From Oscillospiraceae bacterium (lineage in GTDB: Bacteria; Bacillota; Clostridia; Oscillospirales; Oscillospiraceae), in contig JAFSAP010000042.1 in assembly GCA_017440925.1 (NCBI GenBank), positions 1-44,076 of the forward strand: a stretch of DNA of 44,076 nucleotides, read 5' to 3'. The position numbers and the translations under genes are program-made. A model generated the notes under the pieces. That model was not told the DNA's origin. It searched no databases and saw only the letters and a program-made list of their open reading frames with translations. The number at the start of each line of letters is the position of its first letter. Within the stretch, counting starts at the first letter, position 1. This document shows positions 16,802-24,579 of the stretch, in pieces.

Positions 16802-17491
16802 TCAGATCAGGGAAACGAATACCGGAAGGATCACGGCGGTGAGCAGGCTGGCCACCACCAGAGACAGGCTGCTGACAGCGCCTGCCAGGGGGCTGATCTC
16901 GTTGGCGCGGGTAGTGCCGATGACATGTCCGGAGGTGCCGAGGGCAACACCCTGGGCAATGGGATCCGTCAGACGGAACAGCTTGCAGAAGGCCGGGCCC
17001 ATCACATTGGCGAAGATTCCGGTGAACACAATGGCGGCGGTGGTGACGCCGGGCATGCCGCCGGACATCTCGCTGAGCACCACGCCGATGGCAGTGGTGA
17101 TGGATTTGGGCAGCAGGGATACCGTAAGTACCGATTCAAAGCCGGCAAGCATGCCGAACAGCAGGATCATCACCAGACAGGAAACGGCGCCGGCGGTGAC
17201 ACCGGCGGCAATGGCCCACAAATTCTTCTTCAGCAGCTGGAACTGCTCATACATGGGCACTGCCAGACAGATGGTGGCGGGGGTCAGCAGCCAGGAAAGG
17301 CTGGACATACCAGCTTGGTAGGTTTTTACGGACACCCCGGAAACCTGCAGGAACAGCAGCACCAGGATCACGGCGATGAGGATGGGATTCAGCAGGGGGG
17401 ATCTCAGCTTTTGCTGCAGCTTCTGGCCCAGAAGGAAGAAAACCAGGGTCAGCGCCACAGGCAGGATCCCGATGGAAAGCAGATCAGCCAC
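16802..17491 (-). CDS. lrgB: LrgB/YohK-family membrane protein
   Basis: Integral membrane protein of 229 residues with the LrgB family layout: many hydrophobic helices, the conserved segment LLPKSITTAIG (about residue 127), SGGMPGVTTAAI, and GTSGHVIGT near the C-terminus. The LrgAB/CidAB group was first described as holin/antiholin-like. Relatives in B. subtilis (PftAB) and streptococci act as pyruvate facilitators. The start is GTG at 17491 with GGGAGG 8 bp upstream, and the gene overlaps lrgA by 8 bp. Its place in one operon with a sialic-acid-type epimerase and an RpiR regulator fits the pyruvate role, because NanA releases pyruvate; that link is inference. Confidence 0.93.
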   Translation of the reverse strand: MADLLSIGILPVALTLVFFLLGQKLQQKLRSPLLNPILIAVILVLLFLQVSGVSVKTYQAGMSSLSWLLTPATICLAVPMYEQFQLLKKNLWAIAAGVTAGAVSCLVMILLFGMLAGFESVLTVSLLPKSITTAIGVVLSEMSGGMPGVTTAAIVFTGIFANVMGPAFCKLFRLTDPIAQGVALGTSGHVIGTTRANEISPLAGAVSSLSLVVASLLTAVILPVFVSLI

Positions 17492-17843
17492 GGTTTTTGC
17501 CTCCCTTCTTCAGAAGCAGCTGGGTCAGACCGCCGCTGATGCCGAAGGTCAGCAGAGTGGAGGCGGCCAGCAGCAGCACGATGGGCAGCAGCCGGGGCTG
17601 GATAAGGCTCCAGTTGTCCACGATGCCCACCGCGGGGGAGACAAACAGCAGTGCCATAATAGAGATCAGAAAGGCAGAAACCTCCTTCACCTGCTGCGGC
17701 TTTACGATGCCCAGGCAGAGGGCGGCAAACAGCAGGGCCAGTCCCCAGACAGACGCCGGGATGGGCAGGGGGATGATCCGCTGAAGGGCTTCACCAGCCA
17801 GGGTGAAGCCCAGTATGATACAGAATTGAGACAGATATTTCAT
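17484..17843 (-). CDS. lrgA: LrgA/CidA-family membrane protein
   Basis: Small membrane protein of 119 residues with four predicted helices and the family features IPLPIPASVWGL (about residue 24) and FVSPAVGIVDNW (about residue 67). It forms a complex with LrgB. The start overlaps the stop of the rpiR-type gene by four bases (ATGA) and the end overlaps lrgB, so the three are translated as a coupled block. Possible functions are pyruvate transport (as in PftAB) or control of murein hydrolase activity; gene context favours the first. Confidence 0.93.
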   Translation of the reverse strand: MKYLSQFCIILGFTLAGEALQRIIPLPIPASVWGLALLFAALCLGIVKPQQVKEVSAFLISIMALLFVSPAVGIVDNWSLIQPRLLPIVLLLAASTLLTFGISGGLTQLLLKKGGKNRG

Positions 17844-18694
17844 ATGTGTTTCTCAGACAGGGCAGCGCCGATGCGCTGCAGGTTTTCTTCACTCTTTTCC
17901 CGGTTGCGCCGCAGGTATTCCTGGAACAGAATGTCCATCAGCACCAGCTGTGCGACCTTGGCGGGAATGGAACCGAACTGGAAGGGCGTCTCATTGGAGC
18001 CGCAGTACAGCACGATGTCTGCCAGCTGGGCAGCGGGAGATTTGGGATACCGGGTCACAAGAACAGTGGGGATCTTATGGACCTTTGCCAGTTCCAGCAC
18101 AGCAATACCGTTGTGGGTGGCGCCGGAGTAGGAAAACAGCACGATGGCATCGGTGGGATCAGCGGTGGCAGCGGCAGATACCTGGGTGTGGGAATCGCTG
18201 ACAGCCACAAACTTGTTGGTGATGGTGCTGAACAGGTGGGCCAGCTCCTGGGCCATGATCATACTGCCGCCGGAGCCCATGCAGAATACCCGGTTGGATT
18301 TTTCAAACAGGGCGACGGCTGCTTCGAGATCCTTCGGCTGCAGCAGATCCAGTGTCTGCTGAATTGCCTCCTGGGAAAGCTGTCCGGCGGAAATGCTGCG
18401 TCCCTCCAGAGAATCGGAGGCCACCTGGCGGTCCCGGATCCGACCGGTGGAGGTGGCGGTATGCTTGGCGATCTCCATTTTGAAGGCGTTGAAGCCCTTC
18501 AGCGCCAGGGAACGGCAGAAACGGGAAACCGTGGCCTCTGCCACGCCACATTCCTCCGCCAGCTGGGTGATGGACATAAACTGCACCTGGCTGTACTGGG
18601 ACAGTACATAGTCTGCCACCTTCCGTTCTGCAGCAGAGAGCTGATAGTAGGAAGAATGGAGCCGCTCCAGAATATTGATATTACGTTCGTTCAT
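17840..18694 (-). CDS. MurR/RpiR-family transcriptional regulator
   Basis: Sugar-phosphate-responsive regulator of 284 residues. The N-terminal 80 residues form the RpiR helix-turn-helix (LSAAERKVADYVL, MSITQLAEECGVAEATVSRFCRSL). The C-terminal part is a SIS domain (VFCMGSGGSMIMAQELAHLF, FSYSGATHNGI, VLVTRYPKSPAAQLAD) that binds phosphorylated sugars. NanR and MurR regulators of sialic acid and MurNAc use are of this family, so control of the surrounding cluster by an amino-sugar phosphate is likely. The ATG at 18694 is preferred over a TTG two codons upstream, because AAAGGGG sits 7 bp from the ATG but only 1 bp from the TTG. It lies 59 bp after the epimerase gene. Confidence 0.92.
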   Translation of the reverse strand: MNERNINILERLHSSYYQLSAAERKVADYVLSQYSQVQFMSITQLAEECGVAEATVSRFCRSLALKGFNAFKMEIAKHTATSTGRIRDRQVASDSLEGRSISAGQLSQEAIQQTLDLLQPKDLEAAVALFEKSNRVFCMGSGGSMIMAQELAHLFSTITNKFVAVSDSHTQVSAAATADPTDAIVLFSYSGATHNGIAVLELAKVHKIPTVLVTRYPKSPAAQLADIVLYCGSNETPFQFGSIPAKVAQLVLMDILFQEYLRRNREKSEENLQRIGAALSEKHI

Positions 18695-18753
18695 CCGCAA
18701 ACCCCTTTCTTATCAGGATGGGGGATGGAAGCAGTCCATCCCTCGGATGCGTA

Positions 18754-19944
18754 TTATTCGCCCAGAACCTCGGTCATCATCTGATCCACCAGGATCAGGC
18801 AGCGGGGCACATGGAAGGGACCCTTGAAGGTGGAACCCTTGCAGGCAGGCTGGGTGGGCTTGCCATCCCGGCGCAGGTAACCGTACCACTCACCGTACTC
18901 GTCGGCAAAGCACTTCTTGCAGTAATCCAGGATCTGATAGAAGATGTCCAGATACTTCTCGTCCTTGGTATCGCGGTAGATCATCATGGAAGCGATCAGT
19001 GCCTCGTTGTGGGGCCACCACAGCTTCATGTCATGCTCGTAAGCTTCGGGAGGATTGCCCAGGCAGTCCATGAAGTACAGAATGCCGCCGAATTCATCGT
19101 CCCAGCCCTTGGAGAAGGCCATGTCAAAGACATGGATGGCCTTCTTGTGCAGCTCGGCATCGCCCACATCGTTGGCGTAGTCCATCAGGAACCAGGAGCA
19201 CTCGATGTCATGGCCGGGGTTCACCATACGGCCTTCGGTGACATGGAGCCGGGGAGTGCCGTCCAGAGCAACGCTCTCCAGGGTAACGCCCAGGTCTTCC
19301 TTGACGTGGTAGTTGAAGATGTCTTCCACACATTCCTTGGCGCGGGCGTCGTAGACATCCTTCATTTCGGGATCGACCCGCTTCATAACGCCGGTGACGT
19401 TCAGAATGATCATGGGAATACCCAGGGCACGGCCGGTGCGGGTGGACTTGGGGCCCATACCGGTGGGATCTGCCATGCCATGGTTCAGATTCCAGTACAT
19501 GTCATAGGCGCGGCGGGCCCGGAGCAGGTGCTCCCGCTCACCGGTAACGCCGTAGTATTCGGCGTTGGCGATGCAGTAGAAGGCTTCAGAGTAGCAGTAA
19601 CGGCGCTGGCGCAGGGGGGTGCCGTCTGCTTCCACGGTAAAGTACAGGCGGCCGTCGGCATCATGGTTGACGCAGTGCTCTTCCAGGAAGTCGATGCAGC
19701 TCTTGGAGAACTTCAGCCAGTCCTCCCGGATACCGTAAATTTTGCACAGGTAAGCGTAGGTCCAGCCGCAGCGGCCCTGCATCCACACGCTCTTGTCGGT
19801 GGAGTAGACCTGGCCTGCGCGGTCCAGACAGGTGGTGACACCGCCGTTGACATGATCCCAGCCGTTTTTCAGCCAGAAATCAGCGACGTTCGTCAGCTGG
19901 TTGCGGATCCACTGGCGCTCAGCCAAAAACTTTTTACGATCCAT
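18754..19944 (-). CDS. AGE-family N-acylglucosamine 2-epimerase
   Basis: Cytoplasmic epimerase of 396 residues, a typical length for the AGE (renin-binding-protein) family, which interconverts ManNAc and GlcNAc. The alpha/alpha-barrel motifs are visible: WMQGRCGWTYA (about residue 54), RRYCYSEAFYCIA, the catalytic-His segment NPGHDIECSWFL (His 245), and LWWPHNEAL (His 312). Both conserved His residues are present. It would process ManNAc from NanA to GlcNAc without prior phosphorylation. GGAGGA precedes the ATG, and a strong promoter lies 32 bp upstream. Some AGE members act on other sugars (cellobiose, mannose), so substrate assignment depends on the nearby nan genes. Confidence 0.9.
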   Translation of the reverse strand: MDRKKFLAERQWIRNQLTNVADFWLKNGWDHVNGGVTTCLDRAGQVYSTDKSVWMQGRCGWTYAYLCKIYGIREDWLKFSKSCIDFLEEHCVNHDADGRLYFTVEADGTPLRQRRYCYSEAFYCIANAEYYGVTGEREHLLRARRAYDMYWNLNHGMADPTGMGPKSTRTGRALGIPMIILNVTGVMKRVDPEMKDVYDARAKECVEDIFNYHVKEDLGVTLESVALDGTPRLHVTEGRMVNPGHDIECSWFLMDYANDVGDAELHKKAIHVFDMAFSKGWDDEFGGILYFMDCLGNPPEAYEHDMKLWWPHNEALIASMMIYRDTKDEKYLDIFYQILDYCKKCFADEYGEWYGYLRRDGKPTQPACKGSTFKGPFHVPRCLILVDQMMTEVLGE

Positions 19945-19976
19945 GATGATTCCTCCGTTAATATAAGTATAGTTGT

Positions 19977-20005
19977 ATTATATATGGATTGCGCCGGAGT
20001 TGCAA
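19977..20005 (-). promoter_or_regulatory. Promoter of the epimerase-rpiR-lrgAB unit
   Basis: Minus-strand -35 TTGCAA (20000-20005) and -10 TATAAT (19977-19982), spacer 17 bp, 32 bp upstream of the epimerase ATG. An AT-rich segment lies between the -10 and the ribosome binding site. Confidence 0.85.
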
Positions 20006-20037
20006 GGGCTTCCGGCATTTTGTTTTTTCGCCAAAGG

Positions 20038-20066
20038 GTGACAGGCGGGGAAAAGTGTGCTATAAT
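20038..20066 (+). promoter_or_regulatory. Promoter of the yesL-like gene
   Basis: -35 GTGACA (20038-20043) and -10 TATAAT (20061-20066), spacer 17 bp. It diverges from the epimerase promoter, with only 32 bp between the two -35 boxes, so a regulator bound there could control both. Confidence 0.75.
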
Positions 20067-20095
20067 GGCCCCATTCCACCTGGGAGGTAAGTGCC

Positions 20096-20716
20096 ATGTT
20101 CCGCAATATTCTTCGTCCTGACAGTCCGCTGATGATCACCATGACCCAGATCACAGACTGCATTTTCCTCAGCCTGTTCTGGCTGGTGGGCTGTTTCCCT
20201 GTCCTTACCGCAGGCACGGCCACGGCAGCCATGTATGATGCGGTGTATCATGCTTTCCGGAAAGGGGAGAAGCACAGCTGGCAGCGGTTTTTCCATGCAT
20301 TCAAACAGAACCTGAAGCCGGGCCTGGTGCCCACGGTGGTTTTTCTGGCAGCAGCTGCGCTGCTTGTCCGGCTCGGTATCCTTGCCTGGAACCAGGCGGT
20401 CTACGGCAATCTCTCCTGGGGCATATTTGCAGCCATTGCCTTTTTCCTGCTGGTGCTGCTGGGGATCGGCAGCATTGTGTTCCCCCTGCTGTCCCGGTTT
20501 GAAACGGGAACGGTGCAGCTGTTTTCCAACACTGTCCGGCTGGGTCTTGCCAATCTGCCGCTGACCTTGGGTCTTGCGCTGGTGAATGCTGTGGTGATTT
20601 TTCTGTGCATCCGCTACATTGTGACCCTGTTTTTCCTGCCGGCGCTGGGTGCGCTGCTGTCCACCCTGTTCATCGAGCCCATGCTGAAGCCTTATATGCC
20701 CAAAGAAGACGAGTGA
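20096..20716 (+). CDS. YesL-family (DUF624) membrane protein
   Basis: Membrane protein of 206 residues with about four to five hydrophobic segments (near 18-40, 80-100, 107-130, 150-175, 178-195). The N-terminal segment LFWLVGCFPVLTAGTATAAMY and the following FxHAFKQN region are typical of DUF624/YesL proteins. These are very often coded beside carbohydrate ABC transporters; their exact role is unknown, possibly transporter assembly or function. GGGAGG precedes the ATG. It sits between the epimerase and the sugar transporter genes, consistent with membership of the sialic-acid cluster. Confidence 0.87.
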   Translation: MFRNILRPDSPLMITMTQITDCIFLSLFWLVGCFPVLTAGTATAAMYDAVYHAFRKGEKHSWQRFFHAFKQNLKPGLVPTVVFLAAAALLVRLGILAWNQAVYGNLSWGIFAAIAFFLLVLLGIGSIVFPLLSRFETGTVQLFSNTVRLGLANLPLTLGLALVNAVVIFLCIRYIVTLFFLPALGALLSTLFIEPMLKPYMPKEDE

Positions 20717-20718
20717 CA

Positions 20719-20940
20719 ACCTCCAAAGGCTTTCCCCGGGGTGGTGCTCCGCGCGGCGAATCAGAATCCACATGATTGTCTGTGGCAATCATTCCATAAT
20801 GTGTTGTCTGTCACCACAATCGGCTTTTCGGAACCGAGTGTGGTGACTGATGAGGAATGCCGATGTTTCAGACCTGCACATTGGCTTTCCCTCATCCGTC
20901 AGCCCTTTGGGCTGCCACCTTCCCCCAGGGGAAGGCTTTT
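20719..20940. repeat. Dispersed palindromic element after the yesL-like gene
   Basis: Non-coding unit bounded by imperfect inverted ends: CAAAGGCTTTCCCCGGGG on the left, CCCCAGGGGAAGGCTTT on the right. A long internal hairpin is built on GTCACCACA/TGTGGTGAC (around 20810-20845). The right half (CTCATCCGTCAGCCC... CCACCTTCCCC) resembles a repeat widely seen in gut Firmicutes. Its right end doubles as a terminator. Confidence 0.65.
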
Positions 20941-20945
20941 TTATT
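20918..20945 (+). terminator. Terminator after the yesL-like gene
   Basis: Stem CCTTCCCC/GGGGAAGG (20918-20935) with a very tight loop, followed by TTTTTTATTTT. It is supplied by the right end of the dispersed element and overlaps the stop of the convergent SGNH hydrolase gene. Confidence 0.75.
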
Positions 20946-21600
20946 TTACCAGACTGGGGATAATGGCTGCCAGATTCTCTGCCAGAGTGGCATGTCCCCG
21001 GGCGGTTAAGTGCATGTAGTCCACGGTGTTGAACTCGCAGCCCATAGCCTCGGCATCCAGGAAATGTGCGCCGGTGAGGTCACACTGTTCCTTATAGTAC
21101 TTGGCCAGCTCCCGGGACTTCTCCACACAGCCGGTGCCCATGGTGGCGGCAACGTCGCTTTTCAGCATGCCTTCACCGATGTGAGGCGGTGCGATGACCA
21201 GAATGTTGGGCCTTTTGCCGCCCCAGCACTCCGTGGCCTGGGCCTTTTTCACCAGCCGGGCCATACCGATGCCGATGCAGGCGGCGCTGGCATAGAAACG
21301 GTCCTTGGTATCGTTGGTGCCCAGCATGATCACCAGCAGATCCACGGTTTCATGGCTTTTCAGACAGGGATAGATGTAATCCAGTGCGCTCAGACCTTCG
21401 TGAATGGGATCGTCGAAGCAGGTGGTGCGGCCGGAAAGGCCCTCCTCGATCACCAGATATTCTTCGCCCAGGTGCTTCTGCAGCAGACGGGTCCAGCGCT
21501 GCTCTTCGGTGAAGCGGATGCCGCCGTCTAAGCAGTCGGCAGGGTCGGCGCAGTAGCCATGGGTGTTGGAATCGCCCAGGCAGACGATATGCTTTTTCAT
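20941..21600 (-). CDS. SGNH/GDSL-type esterase
   Basis: Serine esterase of 219 residues with no signal peptide, so probably cytoplasmic. All SGNH blocks are visible: block I CLGDSNTHG (Ser 10), block II glycine in EGLSGRTT, block III LGTNDTKD, and block V DYMHLTARGH with the Asp-x-x-His pair. The form is closest to arylesterase/acetylxylan-esterase-type lipases. Beside the Neu5Ac uptake genes, which it faces divergently, removal of O-acetyl groups from imported sialic acids is a plausible job; this is inference. GGGAGG precedes the ATG at 21600; longer in-frame versions upstream add only unconserved hydrophobic residues. Confidence 0.88.
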   Translation of the reverse strand: MKKHIVCLGDSNTHGYCADPADCLDGGIRFTEEQRWTRLLQKHLGEEYLVIEEGLSGRTTCFDDPIHEGLSALDYIYPCLKSHETVDLLVIMLGTNDTKDRFYASAACIGIGMARLVKKAQATECWGGKRPNILVIAPPHIGEGMLKSDVAATMGTGCVEKSRELAKYYKEQCDLTGAHFLDAEAMGCEFNTVDYMHLTARGHATLAENLAAIIPSLVK

Positions 21601-21707
21601 CAGAAAAACCTCCCGAAAACACAGAATTGTATAGAATAAGTATATCATAGAAAACGGTAAATGAAAGTTTTTTTCCTTCGTCATAATACAAAAAATGGAA
21701 ACCCCTT

Positions 21708-21728
21708 ATTTGTAAGCAATTTACAAAT
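21708..21728. promoter_or_regulatory. Inverted repeat upstream of the sugar transporter promoter
   Basis: Perfect palindrome ATTTGTAA / TTACAAAT with a 5-bp centre, 34 bp upstream of the -35 of the binding-protein gene, inside the 331-bp divergent gap (21601-21931). It is a candidate operator, perhaps for the RpiR-type regulator. Nothing else in this gap looks like a gene. Confidence 0.5.
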
Positions 21729-21762
21729 CGTTTTCGCCCCGGAAATTATTTCCCTGCAACGG

Positions 21763-21791
21763 TTGACTTTACCCCCGCTTTGAACTAATAT
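21763..21791 (+). promoter_or_regulatory. Promoter of the sugar-binding-protein gene
   Basis: -35 TTGACT (21763-21768) and -10 TAATAT (21786-21791), spacer 17 bp. An overlapping TATAAT starts at 21789 but would need a 20-bp spacer. The leader to the ATG is about 135 nt. Confidence 0.75.
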
Positions 21792-21931
21792 AATCATGGT
21801 AATTGTCGCAGAATCCGGAAAATTTTTTTCATACAAAATGACAAAGTTTGACCGTTTTTTGCGAACCGAATATGGCTCTGCCGGTGGCGACACCGTTGAG
21901 CATATACATTAAATTATTAGGAGGAAAACAA

Positions 21932-23269
21932 ATGAAGAAGATCATTGCACTTCTGCTGGCCCTGGCCATGGTGCTGTCTCTGGCAGCTTGCTCTGTCGAG
22001 AAGGTCGAAGAGCCCGCTCCCACCGAGGCTCCCAAGGCTGAGGCTCCCGCTGCTACCGAAGCTGCCGGCCCCGCACCCGTTGAAATCTCCCTGTGGACCT
22101 TCCCCGTAGGTCAGTGGGGCGAAGAAGCCACCGTTAATGGCTGGATCGAAGCTTTCACTGCCAAGTATCCCCACATCACTGTCAACGTTGAGTACCTGGA
22201 CTATCAGGCTGGCGACGACAAGCTGAACACCGCTATCGAAGGCGGCCAGGCTCCCAACCTGATTTTTGAGGGTCCCGAGCGTCTGATCGCTACCTACGCC
22301 GCCAAGGGCCTGCTGCTGGACATCTCCAACCAGCTGAACACCGATGCCGGCAAGCAGCTGTACCCCTCCATCGTGAACACCTGCTCCATCGATGGCAAGC
22401 TGTACGCATACCCCATCTCCCAGACCGCTCACTGCATGGCCATCAACTATGATCTGTTCGAGGCTGCAGGCGCTCTGGAGCACATCAACGAAGAAGCTCA
22501 CACCTGGAAGTCCGTTGACGATTTCTTCGCTGCTGTTCAGAAGGTTTATGACTATCAGAATGGCGAGAAGAACGTTCTGGCTATCTACTGCGGCAACCAG
22601 GGCGGTGACCAGGGTACCCGTCACATGATCTCCAATGTTGCCGGCGGCACCCAGTGGTCCAACCCCGAGCACACCAAGTTCACCGTTGCCAACGAGGCCA
22701 ATGCTGAGGCTCTGGCTCGCCTGAAGGCTCAGGACGGCGTTATCTTCGATCCCTCCATCGTTGGCGGCGACGAGTACCTGCTGTTCCTGCAGGGTCAGCT
22801 GGGCATGGCTACCTGCTGGAATGCTACTCTGCACGCAAACAGCCAGGATATGATCGATGCCAACGAGTGGACCCTGTTCCCCATGGCATTCCCCTCTGAC
22901 TCCACTCCCGACCTGGCCGGCGGCTTCTACTGCCTGGGCATCTTCGACAACAAGGACGATGCTAAGGACGAGGCTGCTCAGCTGTTCATCGAGTTCATCG
23001 GTTCCGATGAGATCTACAAGGAAGCTGTTCTGGCCGCTGGTCAGTGGGCTACCCGTGACATCGGCAACATCTACGAGGGCAACGAGCTGATGACCACCTA
23101 CGGTATGTTCGCTCCCATGTTCGGTGACTACTACCAGATCACCACCAACTGGGCTACCTTCCGTACTGAGATGTGGAACGCCCTGCAGCGCATCGGCACC
23201 GGCGATGGCACTCCCGAGTCCATCCTGGCTGAGCTGCAGACTGTTGAAGCTAACTCCAACATTGGCTAA
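21932..23269 (+). CDS. Sugar ABC transporter substrate-binding lipoprotein (probable sialic acid)
   Basis: Lipid-anchored binding protein of 445 residues. The signal peptide ends in LAAC (Cys 20), followed by a Pro/Ala/Glu linker and a family-1 sugar-binding fold (ISLWTFPVGQWGEEATVNGW, APNLIFEGPERL, YPISQTAHCMAINYDLF, GQLGMATCW). It is the first gene of the transporter set ending in nanA, so Neu5Ac or a related sialic acid is the likely ligand. AGGAGG precedes the ATG at 21932; the frame extends upstream without a usable signal sequence. Codon use is strongly biased, like gap and ppdK, which suggests high expression. A terminator-like hairpin follows. Confidence 0.92.
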   Translation: MKKIIALLLALAMVLSLAACSVEKVEEPAPTEAPKAEAPAATEAAGPAPVEISLWTFPVGQWGEEATVNGWIEAFTAKYPHITVNVEYLDYQAGDDKLNTAIEGGQAPNLIFEGPERLIATYAAKGLLLDISNQLNTDAGKQLYPSIVNTCSIDGKLYAYPISQTAHCMAINYDLFEAAGALEHINEEAHTWKSVDDFFAAVQKVYDYQNGEKNVLAIYCGNQGGDQGTRHMISNVAGGTQWSNPEHTKFTVANEANAEALARLKAQDGVIFDPSIVGGDEYLLFLQGQLGMATCWNATLHANSQDMIDANEWTLFPMAFPSDSTPDLAGGFYCLGIFDNKDDAKDEAAQLFIEFIGSDEIYKEAVLAAGQWATRDIGNIYEGNELMTTYGMFAPMFGDYYQITTNWATFRTEMWNALQRIGTGDGTPESILAELQTVEANSNIG

Positions 23270-23302
23270 TATAGTTTAATTCCGCATAACTGCACATAAT
23301 TT

Positions 23303-23335
23303 AAGCCCCTTCCCTTTCGAGGGGAGGGGCTTTTG
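23303..23335 (+). terminator. Hairpin between the binding-protein and permease genes
   Basis: Stem of about 12-14 bp starting AAGCCCC and ending GGGGCTT (a few G-U pairs, 2-nt loop), then TTTTGTG. Partial termination here would give more binding protein than permease, a common arrangement in sugar ABC operons. Confidence 0.75.
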
Positions 23336-23423
23336 TGTAAACCTGAAAGAAGCATAAGAAAAGTGAATAGGTATTGTGTCCGCCCTGCGGACAGGCGCCT
23401 AAAATGTGTGTTGTGAAAAAATG

Positions 23424-23558
23424 TGTCATCCCGAGGCCCCAACGGGGCCGTGGGGATCTCCCGGCAGGCATTTCTGATTTGTTTCAATGTTTCGTGGAGA
23501 AACGTTGTACCGGGAGATTGCCACGTCGCCGCCTTTGGGGCGGCTCCTCGCAATGACA
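23424..23558. repeat. Dispersed TGTCAT...ATGACA element inside the transporter operon
   Basis: About 135 bp with inverted ends (TGTCATCCCGAGG left, CTCCTCGCAATGACA right) and an inner pair GGGGATCTCCCGG / CCGGGAGATTGCC. The outer and inner arms match those of the 271-bp elements at 34.5 and 40.4 kb, with a different centre. It occupies most of the 389-bp gap between the binding-protein gene and the first permease; no gene is seen there. Confidence 0.75.
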
Positions 23559-23658
23559 CCAGGTCTTTGGACATAGTTCTGGGCATCCCGGCGTCCAAAC
23601 TGAGGGGACGCAAGATTTATTCACTTTTCTTTTTTGAGAGTACGAAAGGAGGATATCC

Positions 23659-24567
23659 TTGGCAAACAAAAATATTGTTCTGAACATGAAGAGCCGCAAG
23701 CTGATGATGCGGGAAACGGTTACTTCCTATCTGTTCCTGACTCCCTTCCTGCTGTTCTTCGTGGGATTTGTTATTTATCCCATGTTCATGTGTATCCGTA
23801 CCAGTTTCTTTGAATCCACACTGGGTGAGAAGGATGTTTTCATCGGTCTTGAAAACTACCGCACCCTGTACAATGATCCTGTTTTCTGGAAAGCACTGAA
23901 AAACACAATGATCATTGTGTTCGTTTCCGTGCCTGTCACCTGCGCCTTCTCCCTGTGGGTGGCCTCCGCCATCGCCAAGATGCCTGTGATCGCCACTTCC
24001 GCTTTCCGCTGCATCTTCTACCTGCCTGTGGTCACCGGCTCCGTTGCCGTTACCGTGGTGTGGAAGTGGATGTACAACAACTACTACGGCATCTTCAATT
24101 TCCTGGGTAAGGAAATGGGCCTGATCGAAAAGAATATCAACTGGCTGGGCGATGAAAAGTATGCCCTGTGGTGTATCATTCTGATCCTGCTGACCACCTC
24201 CGTGGGCCAGCCCATCGTCCTCTACGTTTCCGCTCTGGACAATGTCGACAAGTCTCTGGTAGAGGCTGCCGAGGTTGACGGTGCTACCCCCATGCAGGCC
24301 TTCTGGAAGATCAAGTGGCCCCAGATGATGCCCACCACTCTGTACATCCTGGTCATCACCACCATCAACTCCTTCCAGTGCTTCGCGCTGATCCAGCTGC
24401 TGACTGCCGGTGGTCCCAACAACTCCACCATGACCATCATGTACTATATCTACTACAACGCCTTCAAGCTGTATAAGTACGGCTACGGCAACGCAATGGG
24501 TGTTATTCTGGCCATCATCATCGCCATTCTGTCTGCCGTCCAGTTCAAGCTGGGCGAGGAAAAGTAA
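23659..24567 (+). CDS. Sugar ABC transporter permease, MalF type
   Basis: Inner-membrane permease of 302 residues with six hydrophobic segments; the first follows a short N-terminal tail (SYLFLTPFLLFFVGFVIYP). The cytoplasmic EAA loop that contacts the ATPase is clear: EAAEVDGATPMQAFWKIKWP (about residues 199-218). The start is TTG at 23659 with AAAGGAGG 7 bp upstream. It pairs with the next gene, 12 bp downstream, and with the upstream lipoprotein. No ATPase gene is in the cluster, so a shared MsmK/UgpC-type ATPase coded elsewhere is expected. Confidence 0.93.
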   Translation: MANKNIVLNMKSRKLMMRETVTSYLFLTPFLLFFVGFVIYPMFMCIRTSFFESTLGEKDVFIGLENYRTLYNDPVFWKALKNTMIIVFVSVPVTCAFSLWVASAIAKMPVIATSAFRCIFYLPVVTGSVAVTVVWKWMYNNYYGIFNFLGKEMGLIEKNINWLGDEKYALWCIILILLTTSVGQPIVLYVSALDNVDKSLVEAAEVDGATPMQAFWKIKWPQMMPTTLYILVITTINSFQCFALIQLLTAGGPNNSTMTIMYYIYYNAFKLYKYGYGNAMGVILAIIIAILSAVQFKLGEEK

Positions 24568-24579
24568 GGAGGTGCGGAT

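Noticed and set aside
16802-17843. LrgAB as a holin/antiholin lysis pair or phage remnant
   Set aside because: No phage genes are near. The pair is coupled to a sugar-responsive regulator, which fits a metabolic transporter better, although the lysis role cannot be excluded by sequence.
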